In this document: positions 47,440-58,807 of the stretch, one piece after another
Numbering within the stretch: position 1 is the stretch's first letter
Layout: every line of letters starts with the position of its first letter
From: Antitrichia curtipendula
Taxonomy: Eukaryota; Streptophyta; Bryopsida; Hypnales; Leucodontaceae
DNA: 64,000 bases
Assembly: GCA_951230915.1 (NCBI GenBank)
Contig: OX579635.1
Span: 41,540,001 to 41,604,000, forward strand
Direction: 5' to 3'
Made by a program: the position numbers and the translations under genes
The notes under the pieces: model-generated
Database searches by the model: none
Told to the model about the DNA's origin: nothing
Seen by the model: only the letters and a program-made list of their open reading frames with translations

Positions 47440-48060
47440 TAAGACACATAGACATAAGCTTGAGATTGATACGGCAAAGCAGGACAAGCCAAACCACTCA
47501 CCATGGCTAGCTTCAAAAACAGGAGCAGGAGCTTAAGAACAATACTGTAAAACAGGACTTAGTCTACCAAAGCCAGTCACCATAGCTTGAGATACATGCA
47601 CAGAAGCTTTGAGACTGATACGACAGAACAGGACTAGCAAATGCACTCACCACAGCTTGAGATCGATATGACAGCAGCGCCGAGCAGAAGACGGAGACGA
47701 GAGCAACGTCCGAGCGCACCAGAATGAGCCGCAGCTCCACCCAAACACGAGCAAGCACCAAACCCTGGCGCCTGCTTGGGCTCCTGGGGTTTCACTGTAC
47801 ACCAACTGTTCATCTACGACCCAGCCAGTCGGAGTCCGCACCTGCGCTGCCAGCCCACCTCTGACTTCGTCCAGCTCCCCTACATGCACAGTCCACGTAG
47901 ACTTGGACACTGAGTTGTCTGCAATGAGAAGTTGCAGGGGCACGCTTGATTTCAGATTGGGTGCCTTGGCATAGATTCCAGATAGACTGGAGATGCGTGG
48001 ATATCCGGCCTCGTCACGTTGGTCGAAAGCCCGCAAAACTGCACGCAAAGTCATGCTCCT
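47440..48060 (-). pseudogene. Dispersed gene-fragment repeat R2, copy 2, with the longer open frame
   Basis: On the minus strand a 135-codon frame (47,647-48,054) contains GYPRISSLSGIYAKAPNLKS, VPLQLLIADNSVSKSTWTVH and LDEVRGGLAAQVRTPTGW. Downstream are repeated phrases containing AAGCTATGGTGAGTG, so each repeat offers a splice-donor-like GTGAGT. I do not recognise the protein. Copy 1 at 42.2-42.9 kb is frameshifted. Confidence 0.4.
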
Positions 48061-48325
48061 AGTTTTTTATGGTTTTCCTCAAGGCATGGTCCCACGAATA
48101 ATTCATGGCTTGGCCGCTTGGGGTCACCATGCCAGTTGCAAGCCTAGCTACAGTACTGGAACAGGACAAGCGGCTTGTCTGCAATGAGAAGATGTGTGGT
48201 GGAAACACCCAGTGGCTCACCAGTAGGTGTATCAATTTCAGGACAGGCCAGGACTCAATTCACCATGATTAATTGTTGGGATGGTCATACTAATCATAAC
48301 ATAACAAAAGAATATGTTTGGAGTA

Positions 48326-48574
48326 GAATTTCATACCTTATTTAAGCATAGTAGAATAACTTTTCTCAAAAAAATTTGAACTACTAAAAGTTGCTAAATC
48401 AAGATAAATTTCATCTACAAAAATCTGTTTGAGATATAAAGCCTCCAATCAAAAGTTATGGACAAATTTCAGAGGGGATGTTTGAAAATGTACAAAAAAA
48501 ATGTCCCTTCCAACCCCTCTTTGAATTGTGTCCATAATTTTTGATTGGAGGATTGAAATCTCAAACGGATTTTA
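48326..48574. mobile_element. Partial copy of the foldback element found at 61.9-62.4 kb
   Basis: ATTTCATACCTTATTTAAGC..AGTAGAATA, the TCATCTACAAAAATCTGTTT region, AAAGTTATGGACAAATTTCA and the inverted return (TCCATAATTTTTGATTGGAG) match the central 250 bp of the 61,867-62,443 palindrome. The outer arms are missing. Confidence 0.65.
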
Positions 48575-48599
48575 ACACATAAAACTTGGGGTCACCATG

Positions 48600-50093
48600 A
48601 CACTTGGAAGCCTAGCTATTGGAACAAGACAAGCAGCTTGTCTACAATTAGAATATATATGGAGGTTGTTCTTGTTTTTCATTTTGGAGAGGAGGTAGTT
48701 GTTTCCTCAATACTCATGTGACACTTGGGTGATACTTGGTGATATATGTATGAAAACTAGGTGATACCTAGGTAAAATTTGGCAAACAATCTTTAAATAC
48801 AGGTAGTAATTTGGCTATTTTGACCGTCCAAAATGAAAATTCCCCTTAAAAAAAAACATCTTTTGGCTGAAGCCAAGTGGCAAAAATTTGTGAATAAAGA
48901 AAACACTAGATGCATAGGTCTCACACTGACAAGAAGTTGTCAATTCGTCATCCATGCTCAATGCTTGAAATAATGAATTACACACAAACGCACTATTAGC
49001 CTTTGCAACCTCCGTCAGGCCTATGCGTCTAGCCTCCATCTGACTTGCCTATCAATGTACTTTTTCTTTGGTGATTTGTTGCAAACATCTGACCCTTATT
49101 GCCCCATCTTTTATCCCTAGAGAAAACACTAAATAATATTATTTCCCACCCAAGATAAAATTTGCAAATTCTAAATTCACATTTGTAATTTGAGGTCACT
49201 AATTAGTTGGGAGAAGTGAGGGAATACAAAGTTTATGCAACACAAAATAGGGGGCAGTTTTTACATTTATTCTTGGCTTGGGCAATAAAGGGATCAATGC
49301 TCCTTAGTCCTATCAAGCCTTTGTAAGGTAAAACAACCCATTATGGTCAAAATTAGGAGTTTGGCCTCATGCCATTGCTGATTTTATTTTTATTTTTTTC
49401 CCACATAAAGACAAGTGTGAGAAACGCAAAAGCAATTGAAATTATATTTTTTCAACAAAGTATGAATTTGTTATGAATTTTTGAAATATTCTCCCATTGT
49501 GGCCCCAAAGTGTCTCTTAACTATCCCCAAAAGAACAAAAAAGTGTATCCATAACACTCATCTTACTCACCTCATTAAAAGTAGTCACAATATTTTCTAA
49601 CATGAAAGGCCTAAAAATTTACTTCCTACAATGAATTTACACTCAAAAGCTAGAAGTTCCTAATAAAATTCACTAATCATTTCATTGTTGTCACCTAAAA
49701 TATTGATTGTGGCCCAAATCTCATTTATTCTAAAAAAACTTATAACATGATGTCTACTATGGGTCATTCCCAAGGTGTCTACTTTGGATCTTTCAACTAC
49801 AATGGGCTATTCTACCTTGTAAAAATTGGTGGAATTTTTTATTTCATTTTTCCAAATTCAACTACAAGAAGGTTGAATTTTTATAGCTAAAAATATTGTA
49901 AGACGACATCTTTATCTTACCTCATGATAAACATGGCTAGAAGCCAAAAAATTTACATTGCTACCACCGGTATCAATTTTCTATTTTTCCTTCATGGTAT
50001 TAATGTGGCCATATTACAAACCACAATAGAAATTTGAGGTGCCTCCTAGACAAGTTTAAAATTCATGCACGCTTCAAATCACTAAGTTATCAA
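48600..50093. other. Gene-free stretch
   Basis: No domain, RNA gene or repeat structure was recognised. The only frame of note is 74 codons on the minus strand (48,815-49,039), without recognisable motif. Confidence 0.35.
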
Positions 50094-50097
50094 TTAA

Positions 50098-51077
50098 CCC
50101 CTCACCGCCCAAGGGGACAAAAAGTGGCCTCACAAAGTTTTAAGTCAAATTCAAAGTGTTGTAACTTTTGCATCTGACATCCGAATTCAATAAAACTTGT
50201 TGGAAAAGTTGTGTTCTCCCTTCTAGTTTATGTGGTTAAATTTTCAGATCAATACAAGCTGTACTGATTTCTTGAAAGTCAGTCGATGTTCACAATTTCA
50301 ATTTGAGTCTTCCAAACTGCATTTGATGGCTGAAACTTCGGGGGGGGGGGGGGGGGGTATCTCCTTCATCCAATGTTTGTTTCCAATAAAATTTAATGGG
50401 TTATGTTCCTCTTGAAGTCTAGTTATTGTGGTAAAATTTTCATGTCAATCCAAATTTCCTTAAATGTTTGGGAGCAAATCGAAGTTCAAAATCCCAACAT
50501 TTTTGGATTACAATGAACTTCGGCGGCTTATATCTTCTCTGTACAATGTTCGTTTCTTATAAAAATTGTTGGCAAAGTTGTGCATACTAGTCTAGTTTGT
50601 GTGTCTAAAATTTCATATCAATCCAAGAAGTTATGAGTAACTGAGAAGCATTTTAGTAGAAGGAGGTTCAGCCTCATATGTGTTTTCTGCAACTTTTCTT
50701 ACCTAAATTTTGACATTTGCAAGCCATTTTGCAAACACATTGAGTCAATTTATTGACATTTTTTTCCACTAATGCGTTTGTATGTTGGTTTTGAATAACT
50801 TTATAGTTTTAAGTTTTTTCATTTGAGTAAGTTTAGGACTCAAATTTCACCTCCAAGTCTGTTTCTAGGAAAATTTCAGCATCTTTTTTCAACACTAAAA
50901 CATTATAATCTTTCAATCTGTACGGTCAAATGACTCAAAATTTGTACCACATCATCTACAACATATTCACTACAAGATTGTACGGTTAAGATCTTTATAA
51001 CTTAGTGAAATTTACATCGACATCGTTTCAAAAGCACTGATGTTTTGGAGCCCAAAACAACCTTGGGCGGTGAGGGG
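50098..51077. mobile_element. TTAA-flanked element, copy 4, with perfect inverted ends
   Basis: The left end CCCCTCACCGCCCAAGG follows TTAA (50,094-50,097). The right end CCTTGGGCGGTGAGGGG precedes TTAA (51,078-51,081). The 17-bp ends are exact reverse complements. The element is 980 bp and non-coding. It shares AATCTTTCAATCTGTACGG with the other copies near its right end. A run of 18 G residues lies at 50,340-50,357. Confidence 0.8.
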
Positions 51078-51284
51078 TTAAGGTAGAGTTGTCTAATACC
51101 ACCATCCACTCAACTCTACCACCTCCAAGACCCTTCCATTTGTGTCATTGGCCCAGCCATTACCACAATCTTAGCAATCCTTTATCATGATGGCAATGCA
51201 CTTCAAGGGCACACACATCAACCCACACTTTACCAAGTGTCTACCCATGCTCCAACAAGGGTCAATTCATACTTTAACCCTTGA

Positions 51285-51935
51285 CCCCTAAATGCCCAAG
51301 GCCTGTTGTGAGCATCTTGAAATTGGTTCTAAATGGAACAAAATGCCAACATTTTGATAAGTTGTATTAGTTTTTTTTTAATTATAACCGTACAAATTCA
51401 AAATAGACATGTTAGAGATCTCATAGGAAAAGAAAACACAACAATATCACATATGGAGTGAAAGATTATAATGTTTGACTATGAGGGTGTTAAAACTGCA
51501 AAAGTGATGTGAAGTCTTTCAATCCTCTATTCACAAGTCAAATCTAAAAAGATGGCGACCAAAAAAATATGAGATTAAAGGGCGCAACATGTATAACCCC
51601 ATTCAATATATGACTTCTTAAAATCTCTTTTACAATTTTTTTGATTGATTGAATTTTGAATGTGATTTTTTCTCTAAGATCTAGTGTATTTGAGGCTCAT
51701 TTCCAAGAGCTCTCAACACGATGAGAAATCAAGATTGCAATGGGTACCCTTGCACAAAATCTTAAATACAAAAATCACTATAATTTATTTTCAAGATTGG
51801 ATTTTTGATGCTAAAACTAGACTTCAAGAAGAACTTTTGAAAAATATAAAATACTGAAAATAGTAATTTTGTTAGGTTTTATATAACTTCAAAGTTTTGC
51901 AAACACCAGATTTGGGTGCCTTGGGTATTTAGGGG
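51285..51935. mobile_element. TTAA-flanked element, copy 5
   Basis: The left end CCCCTAAATGCCCAAGG follows TTGA (51,281-51,284, probably a mutated TTAA). The right end CCTTGGGTATTTAGGGG precedes TTAA (51,936-51,939). The inverted ends differ at one position of 17. The element is 651 bp and non-coding. Confidence 0.7.
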
Positions 51936-51939
51936 TTAA

Positions 51940-53178
51940 ATGTTGGCATGGACGTTTGGCGTCTGATGGATGATACGGAATCCTTCCAATAGGATAGATC
52001 TGCAACTATTCATCTTCGAGATTTTGTTGTGAAAAGGGAAAGTCTTCTATAGTAGTTTGATTTTGAATGACTCACCTTTTGCAATTTGGTAAGTGAATGA
52101 TTCACACATTAACCTAAAGGATGATTTCCACGGTCACCAGTCCGTCCTTTAAGGGTTAACATTTTAGCTTTGAAAATTCACAGAAGATTCACTTCTTGTT
52201 AGAATGTCTTCATTTTTTTGCAATTCACTTCTCTCAAACTTTTCAATCTCTGAAAAATATGGGAACTGACAAATAGCTTCTCCAAAGTACCTAGATAGCA
52301 AATTTGTGTGATAATGGGCCAATGATCTGATCTACCTTACTGAAATCTCCATTTCTAAACACTTAAGGTAGAACTGCCTATTACCACCCTGATTCGGGAT
52401 CTGACTATCTTGGGGCCAACTTCAAGAGAGGTACATAATTTTCAGAGGTGTGTTTTTGTTTTGTGGATCAAACCCAAGTGGAATTATAATTTTCGGATCA
52501 AAATTGTAATTTCTGTGAATTTTCAAAGTAAACATCCTGAAATTACAAAACTGTGTATAGAGGGGGGTCAAAACTGTCTCATTACATACCCATTACCATC
52601 TTAACATGTATCTATTGGCACTTGAGTTCCCACCAATGAAGGATTGACACGTTACCCCTTCAAACATTAATGCAGTGAAATTTGTCAGGAAAGTGAATGG
52701 ATATAGATTTTGCAGCCAACGGAATTGGGGCCAAACCGTAGGTTGCGGAATTGGGAAAACGGCGGAATTGGGCTGTTCTACCTTACAACAAATGTCGTCA
52801 AGTCGGCAACTTCTGTATCGCTTTCCAACCCAACAACGTTGGGCAACTTGGCCAGCCAAATTAAACAACTTAGCAAAAAGGGCAAACTTGCATGCATTTA
52901 CTCTCTCAGATTTTTCTTAGTTTCAAATCGGTCCCTGGCATAACTTACAACCGTGACATTGATTCAAAATCCAAAATAAATTGGGATATACTGAAGTTGA
53001 TTCAACACTTCAGTGATTTCGATCAATCATATATCGACTCCACGAACTATAGATTCAAAAAATTGTAGCAATCTTACAAAAGGTCTGGAGTTTAGTCTAC
53101 GGTACTTCTATAACGTAAACCACTGGTGGGAAATGTCCCGTTCATTATTTGGACGGGTTCTGGTCCGCAATGAGGCCA
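51940..53178. other. Gene-free stretch
   Basis: TTAACCTAAAGGATG..CGTCCTTTAAGGGTTAA at about 52,109-52,159 may be a tiny deletion derivative of a TTAA element. Otherwise there is only unrecognised sequence, including short overlapping frames at 52.6-52.9 kb without motifs. Confidence 0.3.
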
Positions 53179-53220
53179 TAATGCCTGATTATGCGGGCAA
53201 ACCCGCATAATCGGGCATTA
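53179..53220. repeat. Hairpin of the TAATGCCCGATTATGC type
   Basis: TAATGCCTGATTATGCGGG and CCCGCATAATCGGGCATTA form a stem with one mismatch and a four-base loop. The same stem sequence forms the second hairpin of the composite element at 15,786-15,831, and the adjoining GGATTTTTCATCC also matches there. Confidence 0.65.
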
Positions 53221-53555
53221 CGGATTTTTCATCCAAAATATTCTGTTACTATTTTTATCATCTGATGGAATTCTTTATCATTCAAAGGAAATCTTATCAT
53301 CCAAGGAAATTCTTTATCATCTTTACTAACTATTTGAATTACTTGGTAATGAGTAAATGCATTCCAAAGCAATTTGCATACACTGAGTCTAAAATGACCG
53401 TATTTATGAAGAGTTCAAAAATGTTTGTAAAGCATCAAAAAAGAAGGCACTGTTTTCAAAGTTAGTAATATCTGTTGCTAAAATTCTACATCAAAGTAAA
53501 CTAAGAGAAAAATAAAAAAACAAGTAACATCTCAAGGCTAACTTTACATGTATAT

Positions 53556-53903
53556 CTAAGCACTTGCGTCTTTCATACTTGCGTCCTTTAATCCTTGATC
53601 TGGAAGGTTAATTGTTGGATCACCAAGAAGATTCCCCACATGTGTCAAATTTGAAATATTGAATATATTGACATTAGACAAGTTCTGATACTGCGGAGCC
53701 CCACCACCGCCTTGCCTCCCTTCCAAACTTCTTTTCTCTTTCTCCATTTGTAAATAGAATTTCATGAATTTATGCACTTCGACATTTGAAAATCCCTCGT
53801 TAGAATCGTTGAGCTGCACATCATCACTTTGAGAAGTCTTGTTGACATGAATTGCGGACTCTTTACTTTGAACCTCGAGCGTTGGAGTCTCAGCAGCAAC
53901 AGA
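53556..53903 (-). CDS. Crypton-like gene last exon
   Basis: The acceptor TTTTTGGCAG|TCT in phase 0 starts SVAAETPTLEVQSKESAIHV. It continues with a Ser/Asn-rich linker, a short charged helix FMKFYLQMEKEKRSLEG and a Gly/Asn-rich tail, and ends SMKDASA-stop. No known domain was recognised. Assignment to this gene rests on strand, phase and spacing. Confidence 0.5.
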   Translation of the reverse strand, partial: SVAAETPTLEVQSKESAIHVNKTSQSDDVQLNDSNEGFSNVEVHKFMKFYLQMEKEKRSLEGRQGGGGAPQYQNLSNVNIFNISNLTHVGNLLGDPTINLPDQGLKDASMKDASA

Positions 53904-54308
53904 CTGCCAAAAAGCTTGCAAATGAATATTAAAATTGAAAGTTATGAACTGTGAACAATGAGGCATTTGAATACGATCACTTCAACCACCTTGATTTGAG
54001 CGGTTTAGGATTTCAACATAAGACAAATCCCGATCATTGTTTCTGCTGATCAAGACAAACTTTCACCAGCAAGAACTTGATTGACTGATCGAAACAAGCT
54101 ATTGACACATTAATATACTAAATCAATTCTCTAAACATTCACAATCATGACAAACTAAATGTAAACGACTGAACCTTGTGCATAATTGAATATCAACTTG
54201 TCATGGGCTTTACAATAGGTCTTAGGCTTAAGGTTGCTCTAATTTCAAATTATAGCAAATTAGCAATTGATAATAAAACTGAAATGATGTAAGGTAGTGA
54301 AACTATAC

Positions 54309-54927
54309 CTTTAGTTTCTTGTTCTTCTCTTGCTCCAACGCTTCAACATATAGAATGGGCTGTCCATTGGTGCTTGTCCATTGGTGCTTCTCTCTCCAGA
54401 AATGATTCGTTGTATAGCTTGGTCTTCAATAGTTCTATCCTTCTTCACGTATTTGTAAAAGCTTTTTGGGTCACGATGACCTGTCCTTTCGCATGCTACA
54501 TTCACAGGAACTAGTGCTTGTTCCATCCGTGTCGTTCCAATGTGTCTCCCAGTCTTATTAGAAACGTTTTTATCAATATTAGCCGATTGAGCCATCAACT
54601 TTGTAACACCTTCCAACGTGTTCCTTCCTACAGCGGTCTTTAAATACCAAAGGTTATCTGATTTCTTGATCTTCAATTTTGGTCTAAGGAAAAGTGGTGT
54701 TGGCATACCACCAAAAGCTTGTAGATCAGAGTCTGTGAATTGTGGCCGATGTTGCATCATTATACGGTAAGTTAAAATGACATTTTCATCGTAACAATCA
54801 ACCGGCTTACGTTGATAATCAACACTACAGTGATTAATGTCGATACCCCAATTCTTCGATTCTCCAGGAGAAAATCTGATAAAATTTTTATGGAAAGGTT
54901 TAGTAGTTAAACTTTCTACATACACTA
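54309..54927 (-). CDS. Crypton-like gene catalytic exon
   Basis: It reads YVESLTTKPFHKNFIRFSPG through to GHRDPKSFYKYVKKDRTIED, covering the C-terminal catalytic half with the putative nucleophilic Tyr in FYKYV. Beyond ISGERSTNGQ a duplicated 14-bp unit shifts the frame; without one unit it would continue PILYVEALEQEKNKKLK to the donor AAG|GTATAG in phase 0. Confidence 0.65.
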
Positions 54928-55207
54928 CTAAAATTATTGTAAATGAATTAGCACTTGCTTCTATTTATACTGGCTGTATTCACTCTGGGAAGCTGTTAGG
55001 TTTAAATTTATCTATGAAATGCCGTGAATGCTTGATATCTAGACTACCGTTGAAAACCTGGACATAAAATTCAACCATGTTCATAAAATCAATGCCAAGA
55101 AACCAAAAATAAAGTAAAACAAATATAAAAAACCAAACAACCAAACTCAATAATAAAGCAATGCAAGAAACTCAACAAGCATTACCAAATATAAGAAAAA
55201 AGCATAC

Positions 55208-55603
55208 CTGAGAAATACTTGATTATCAGCATCAGTGTGCAACGTGAACATTGATTCATCCGTATCTCGCATCTCTTTTCCAGCTCTTATGAAAAAGTTT
55301 CTGGTGCAATAGTAAACAAACCGATTGTTGACACCAGTTGGAGAGTCTAGTTTCGCAGCTTCACTAGCAAGCATTCGCTCCTCCTCCTCAATTGTCAAAT
55401 CGTCACTCTTTTTAACAGTCTTGCCAAGGCCTGCTTGCAAGCTCCTCCTTGCAGCAGAAGAAGAAGCAGCATCGACGACAATTATGTATCTGGGATCGGT
55501 ATTAATATTGAAAGGTATTGGCGGTGCACAGCTCAACTCGATGACACGTTGCTTTTGCCTGGCTTGGATGCACCTCCCGACAGCACGAAGCAATCCTTGC
55601 AGT
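55208..55603 (-). CDS. Crypton-like gene exon 2
   Basis: The acceptor TTTTTGTGCAG|A completes the Ser codon and gives YPPSSLQGLLRAVGR across the junction. It carries the core-binding helices of the recombinase, including SDDLTIEEEERMLASEAAKL and NNRFVYYCTRNFFIRAGKEM. The exon ends CTCAG|GTATGC in phase 2. Just downstream, at about 55,060-54,975, an extra open piece FYVQVFNGSLDIKHSRHFID is readable but could not be joined in frame. Confidence 0.65.
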
Positions 55604-55783
55604 CTGCACAAAAATATAAAACATTAAAAAAATGCAAAGCAATGATCAATGTAAGTCATAATAGTTACGTATAAGTTAATTTTGAAAATGCCGCATGGAA
55701 TGCAACTAAATCTTATGAACGTATATAGACAAAATCATAACAAAACAAAAAGCTAACAAGTATATGAAAGAGAAAGAACTTAC

Positions 55784-56838
55784 GAGCTTGGCGGGTATAG
55801 AGTACCATCTTTCTTCACACACTCCAGGAAAAAGTCCTTCAACATCGTAGCAAGAGGTTTCACGTCCGGCAGCTCTGACAAATCTGCAAGACTTTCTGTA
55901 ATTGAAATCCCACGAAAAGAGCGCCACTCATTGAATGTGTTACTCGCCCAATTTTCTGTGCCTTTGCTCCTTCGTCTACCACCAGATTGAACTAGTGCCG
56001 ACTCTTTGGCATTGTGAGGTAAGAACTTTCGAAAGGTTTTACTGATCAAAGATGGAACCTCTGGAGCACCTATACTTTCCTCCTCTCTCTCACTGTCATA
56101 TTCATCATCACTCTCAATCACTAGATCTTCACAAGTTGGAACAAAAACAGGTAATAATGCTTCTTCAGTAGATTCTAGGACCCGACTAATGCTTGTTGAA
56201 TGTGATGCTACATTAGTGATAGAAACATTTGTATCAATAGCCACAGGAAGAACTTGAATTCTAATTGGATTAGGAACTATAGAAATAGAAGCATTCGGAA
56301 CCTGAACAGGAACCGGATCTGATTGGGCATTCTTACTACGGCGAAGAGGAAGTTCTACAAAGTCATCATCCGGATCTGATTGGGCACTCTTACTACGGCG
56401 AAGAGGAAGTTCCACAAAGTCATCATCCGGATTTGATCGGGCACTCTGACTACAACGAAGAGGTAGTTCTACAAAGTCATCATCGACCTCCTCACATCCA
56501 AAATTCACAATATCAGAAGAAACTCTCACGGGAATAGATGGAAAACGAGGTGAGTCAAGAGAATTCGCAAGCAAGTTTGCAGGCAAAAAAGGACTCCTAG
56601 AAGGAACAACACTAGAAGAGGAAGGAATAATGCTAGAGGATTGAACTGTACTCGACTCAAGACGACAATAAACGGACAGGTATGGATTATTTTCCTTCCT
56701 CACAGAATCGATCTCTCCAGACAACTTGTGCTCAGAACCGATCTCTCTAGACAACCTGTGCTTACGAGGATTAAGAAAATCAGCATCATCGGTCATAGAC
56801 CTCCGCCTAAATTGTTGCGAGTTAGTAATGTCGTCCAT
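55784..56838 (-). CDS. Crypton-like gene exon 1
   Basis: 351 codons plus two bases. The N-terminal half is low-complexity and acidic, with three copies of a motif around DDDFVELPLR (about residues 135-180), which arose by a tandem duplication of about 60 bp. The C-terminal part (about 290-351) is the family-like helical segment ending KKDGTLYPPSS. The donor AGCTC|GTAAGT is strong. The start ATG at 56,838 is the first in frame. A TATATAAA box lies upstream at 57,175-57,182. Confidence 0.7.
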
Positions 56839-57174
56839 GCAAAATCTAACAAAAAGTTTACACTAACTAGCTAGGCGGTCACAATACACACCACACCACT
56901 CAACACTCACAAAGAGAAGACCTCCATTGAATACAAAGAGAAGTGGCAGTTGTGCTGTACTTCAGCAACATGGCAAAAACGGAACTGAAACATTGCTGCA
57001 ACACCAGAATTCGAATTGACAATTGAACACTCAGAATACAATTACATTGTAAACTCAAAAACTAAACAACACTAAGAAACCCAAGCAACGCTATGGAAAT
57101 CAAAACTCAAAGAGCGAGCCCAGATGTCAGGCGCCCGAATGGGAAAAGGGAAGCAGTTGTGCACATGAACAGAC

Positions 57175-57182
57175 TTTATATA
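57175..57182 (-). promoter_or_regulatory. TATA box candidate for the Crypton-like gene
   Basis: On the minus strand the sequence reads GGTTATATAAAGTCTG, about 340 bp before the ATG at 56,838. Confidence 0.4.
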
Positions 57183-57704
57183 ACCCTAAAATAATTTTCA
57201 GCCGTTGATTTTCAACCTTGATCGCTGATCGCAGCCGTCGATGCATGCGGATGGATTGAGGCTTTCATTCTAATCCTAAAAGTCATCCAGTGCGACAAAT
57301 TTTGTTCATGACTTTCATTAGGTACTTTCAGTGCAAAATCAGTCATCCAACTAACAATAAATATCAAAACATCAAATCGATCACAATCTCATTAGCTTTT
57401 TCATTCATCAAACTAATTTTCGTAGCCACGTCAAGACATTCATGCAATTGGGCCGCCATGCATTTTCATCCAAGTCTCATCAGCATACCTTATCTTTTTC
57501 ATCGGTACATTTTGCATGTGACATCCGCAATCCGTCCAGAATTATGAATCTTTTACCACTGTTGCTGCATTTTCGTCTACACGTAATCTAGAATCGAAAC
57601 TTCATGCACAATTTTACATTTTCATCCGCAAATTCAACCACAATTAATCCTGAATCACCAATCATCCACTCTTTCTGATCGAAACTTCCTTCTGATCGAC
57701 CCCT

Positions 57705-58405
57705 GGAATTGAAACTTCCTTTTGATCGAACCTGCACACTGGAGTAGATGACAAAAGCCATCCCCCCATACGATCGCAACATGCAGAAGGAAATCTCAGT
57801 AACCATTTTACATGAACTGTAACAACTGAGAAGAAGTTAAGCTCGAATCTCGATGAGCCACACTCACACACTCACTCACTCCTGCAACTTCAGTCATGCC
57901 CATTGAAGTTAAGTTACTGCCCAGTATTACACTTGCCACAGCAAATAATGAGGCGGCAGTTTCTGTTTTACATGGATCGAACGGGCTCTTTGTCACTATT
58001 TGCAAACTGACAGTGAAATCATGAGTCAAATGACACAACCTGTGAAATTTCCAGCTCATGCATGGGTACGAGCCGGCCTCCCCAACAACGGAAGAACTGG
58101 AGAATGGGCATATTAAACTGCAAACCTCAATGACTAGGGACTGCACTCAACTAAGTAATCAAGTGCGAGGAGGGCACGTACACAAGCGGATGATCACCTG
58201 GGTCTGGGCACAGTGAAAATCATGAAATAAAACCAAGCTTATTGGATTTCGAAACTTCCTTCTGATCGAACCTGCACACTGGAGACGATGACAAAAGCCA
58301 TCCCCCCATATGATCGCAACATGCAGAAGGAAATCCCGGTAACTATTTCACATGAACTGTAACAACTGAGAAGAAGATAAGCTTGAATCTCAATGAGCCA
58401 ATGCA
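57705..58405. repeat. Direct repeat of about 160 bp (57,705-57,865 and 58,245-58,405)
   Basis: Both copies run from GAAACTTCCTTYTGATCGAA through CATCCCCCCATA.GATCGCAA and ATGAACTGTAACAACTGAGA to AATCTC.ATGAGCCA, with about 90% identity and a spacing of about 545 bp. The intervening sequence is unrelated and non-coding. Confidence 0.8.
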
Positions 58406-58807
58406 CAAGAAAAGAACCATATGCCATGCATTCTAGTATTTACTTTAGCAGTATTAATAATTATACAATCAAACTTCAACAATCCTTTGCTTGAGTAAAA
58501 CATGCAGTACTAACACCAGAAGGCAAACGTGTTCTACCTCAAAGATATGGTCGTGTTTTCTGTGAAATTTGAGAAGCACAACTTGACATATATCCCATAT
58601 TTTTTTCCATCAAAAAATGTATCTGTATAAATACACTCCTACATCACGATTCACCAACCAGCAGTTGAGTCCCTAATCAGCTGCTCGGTAGCTGTTCCTA
58701 ACCGCCGTGGCGTGGAGATCTCCGGGGGGGCCGGTGTGGCAGGCATGTGCAGGTCTTGTGGGCCTTCAGGTAAAGATATCTTTCCAAGGAGGATTTCCCC
58801 CCCGAGG

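Larger units (their letters stand above)
53556..56838 (-). pseudogene. Crypton-like (DUF3504-type) tyrosine recombinase gene, multi-exon, with frame damage
   Basis: Exon 1 (56838-55784) has a disordered, Ser-rich N-terminus with a repeated DDDFVELPLRRSK motif, then WASNTFNEWRSFRG and CVKKDGTLYPPS. A phase-2 intron leads to exon 2 (55603-55208): S-LQGLLRAVGRCIQARQ, EEEERMLASEAAKLDSPTGV, FVYYCTRNFFIRAGKEMRD. A later exon (about 54927-54309) reads YVESLTTK.., DNLWYLKTAVGRNTLEGVTK, NKTGRHIGTTRMEQALV, CERTGHRDPKSFYKYVK. The last exon is 53903-53556. Order and motifs fit Crypton tyrosine recombinases, including the GHxx..Y end; the usual HxxR His seems replaced by Lys (KTGR). The exon 2 to exon 3 joint is out of frame by one base in my reading. 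A 14-bp duplication shifts the frame near 54,361-54,388. Confidence 0.7.

Noticed and set aside
52593..52943. Overlapping frames of 77-91 codons on both strands
   Set aside because: They are mutually overlapping, have no recognisable motif and lie in repeat-like sequence.
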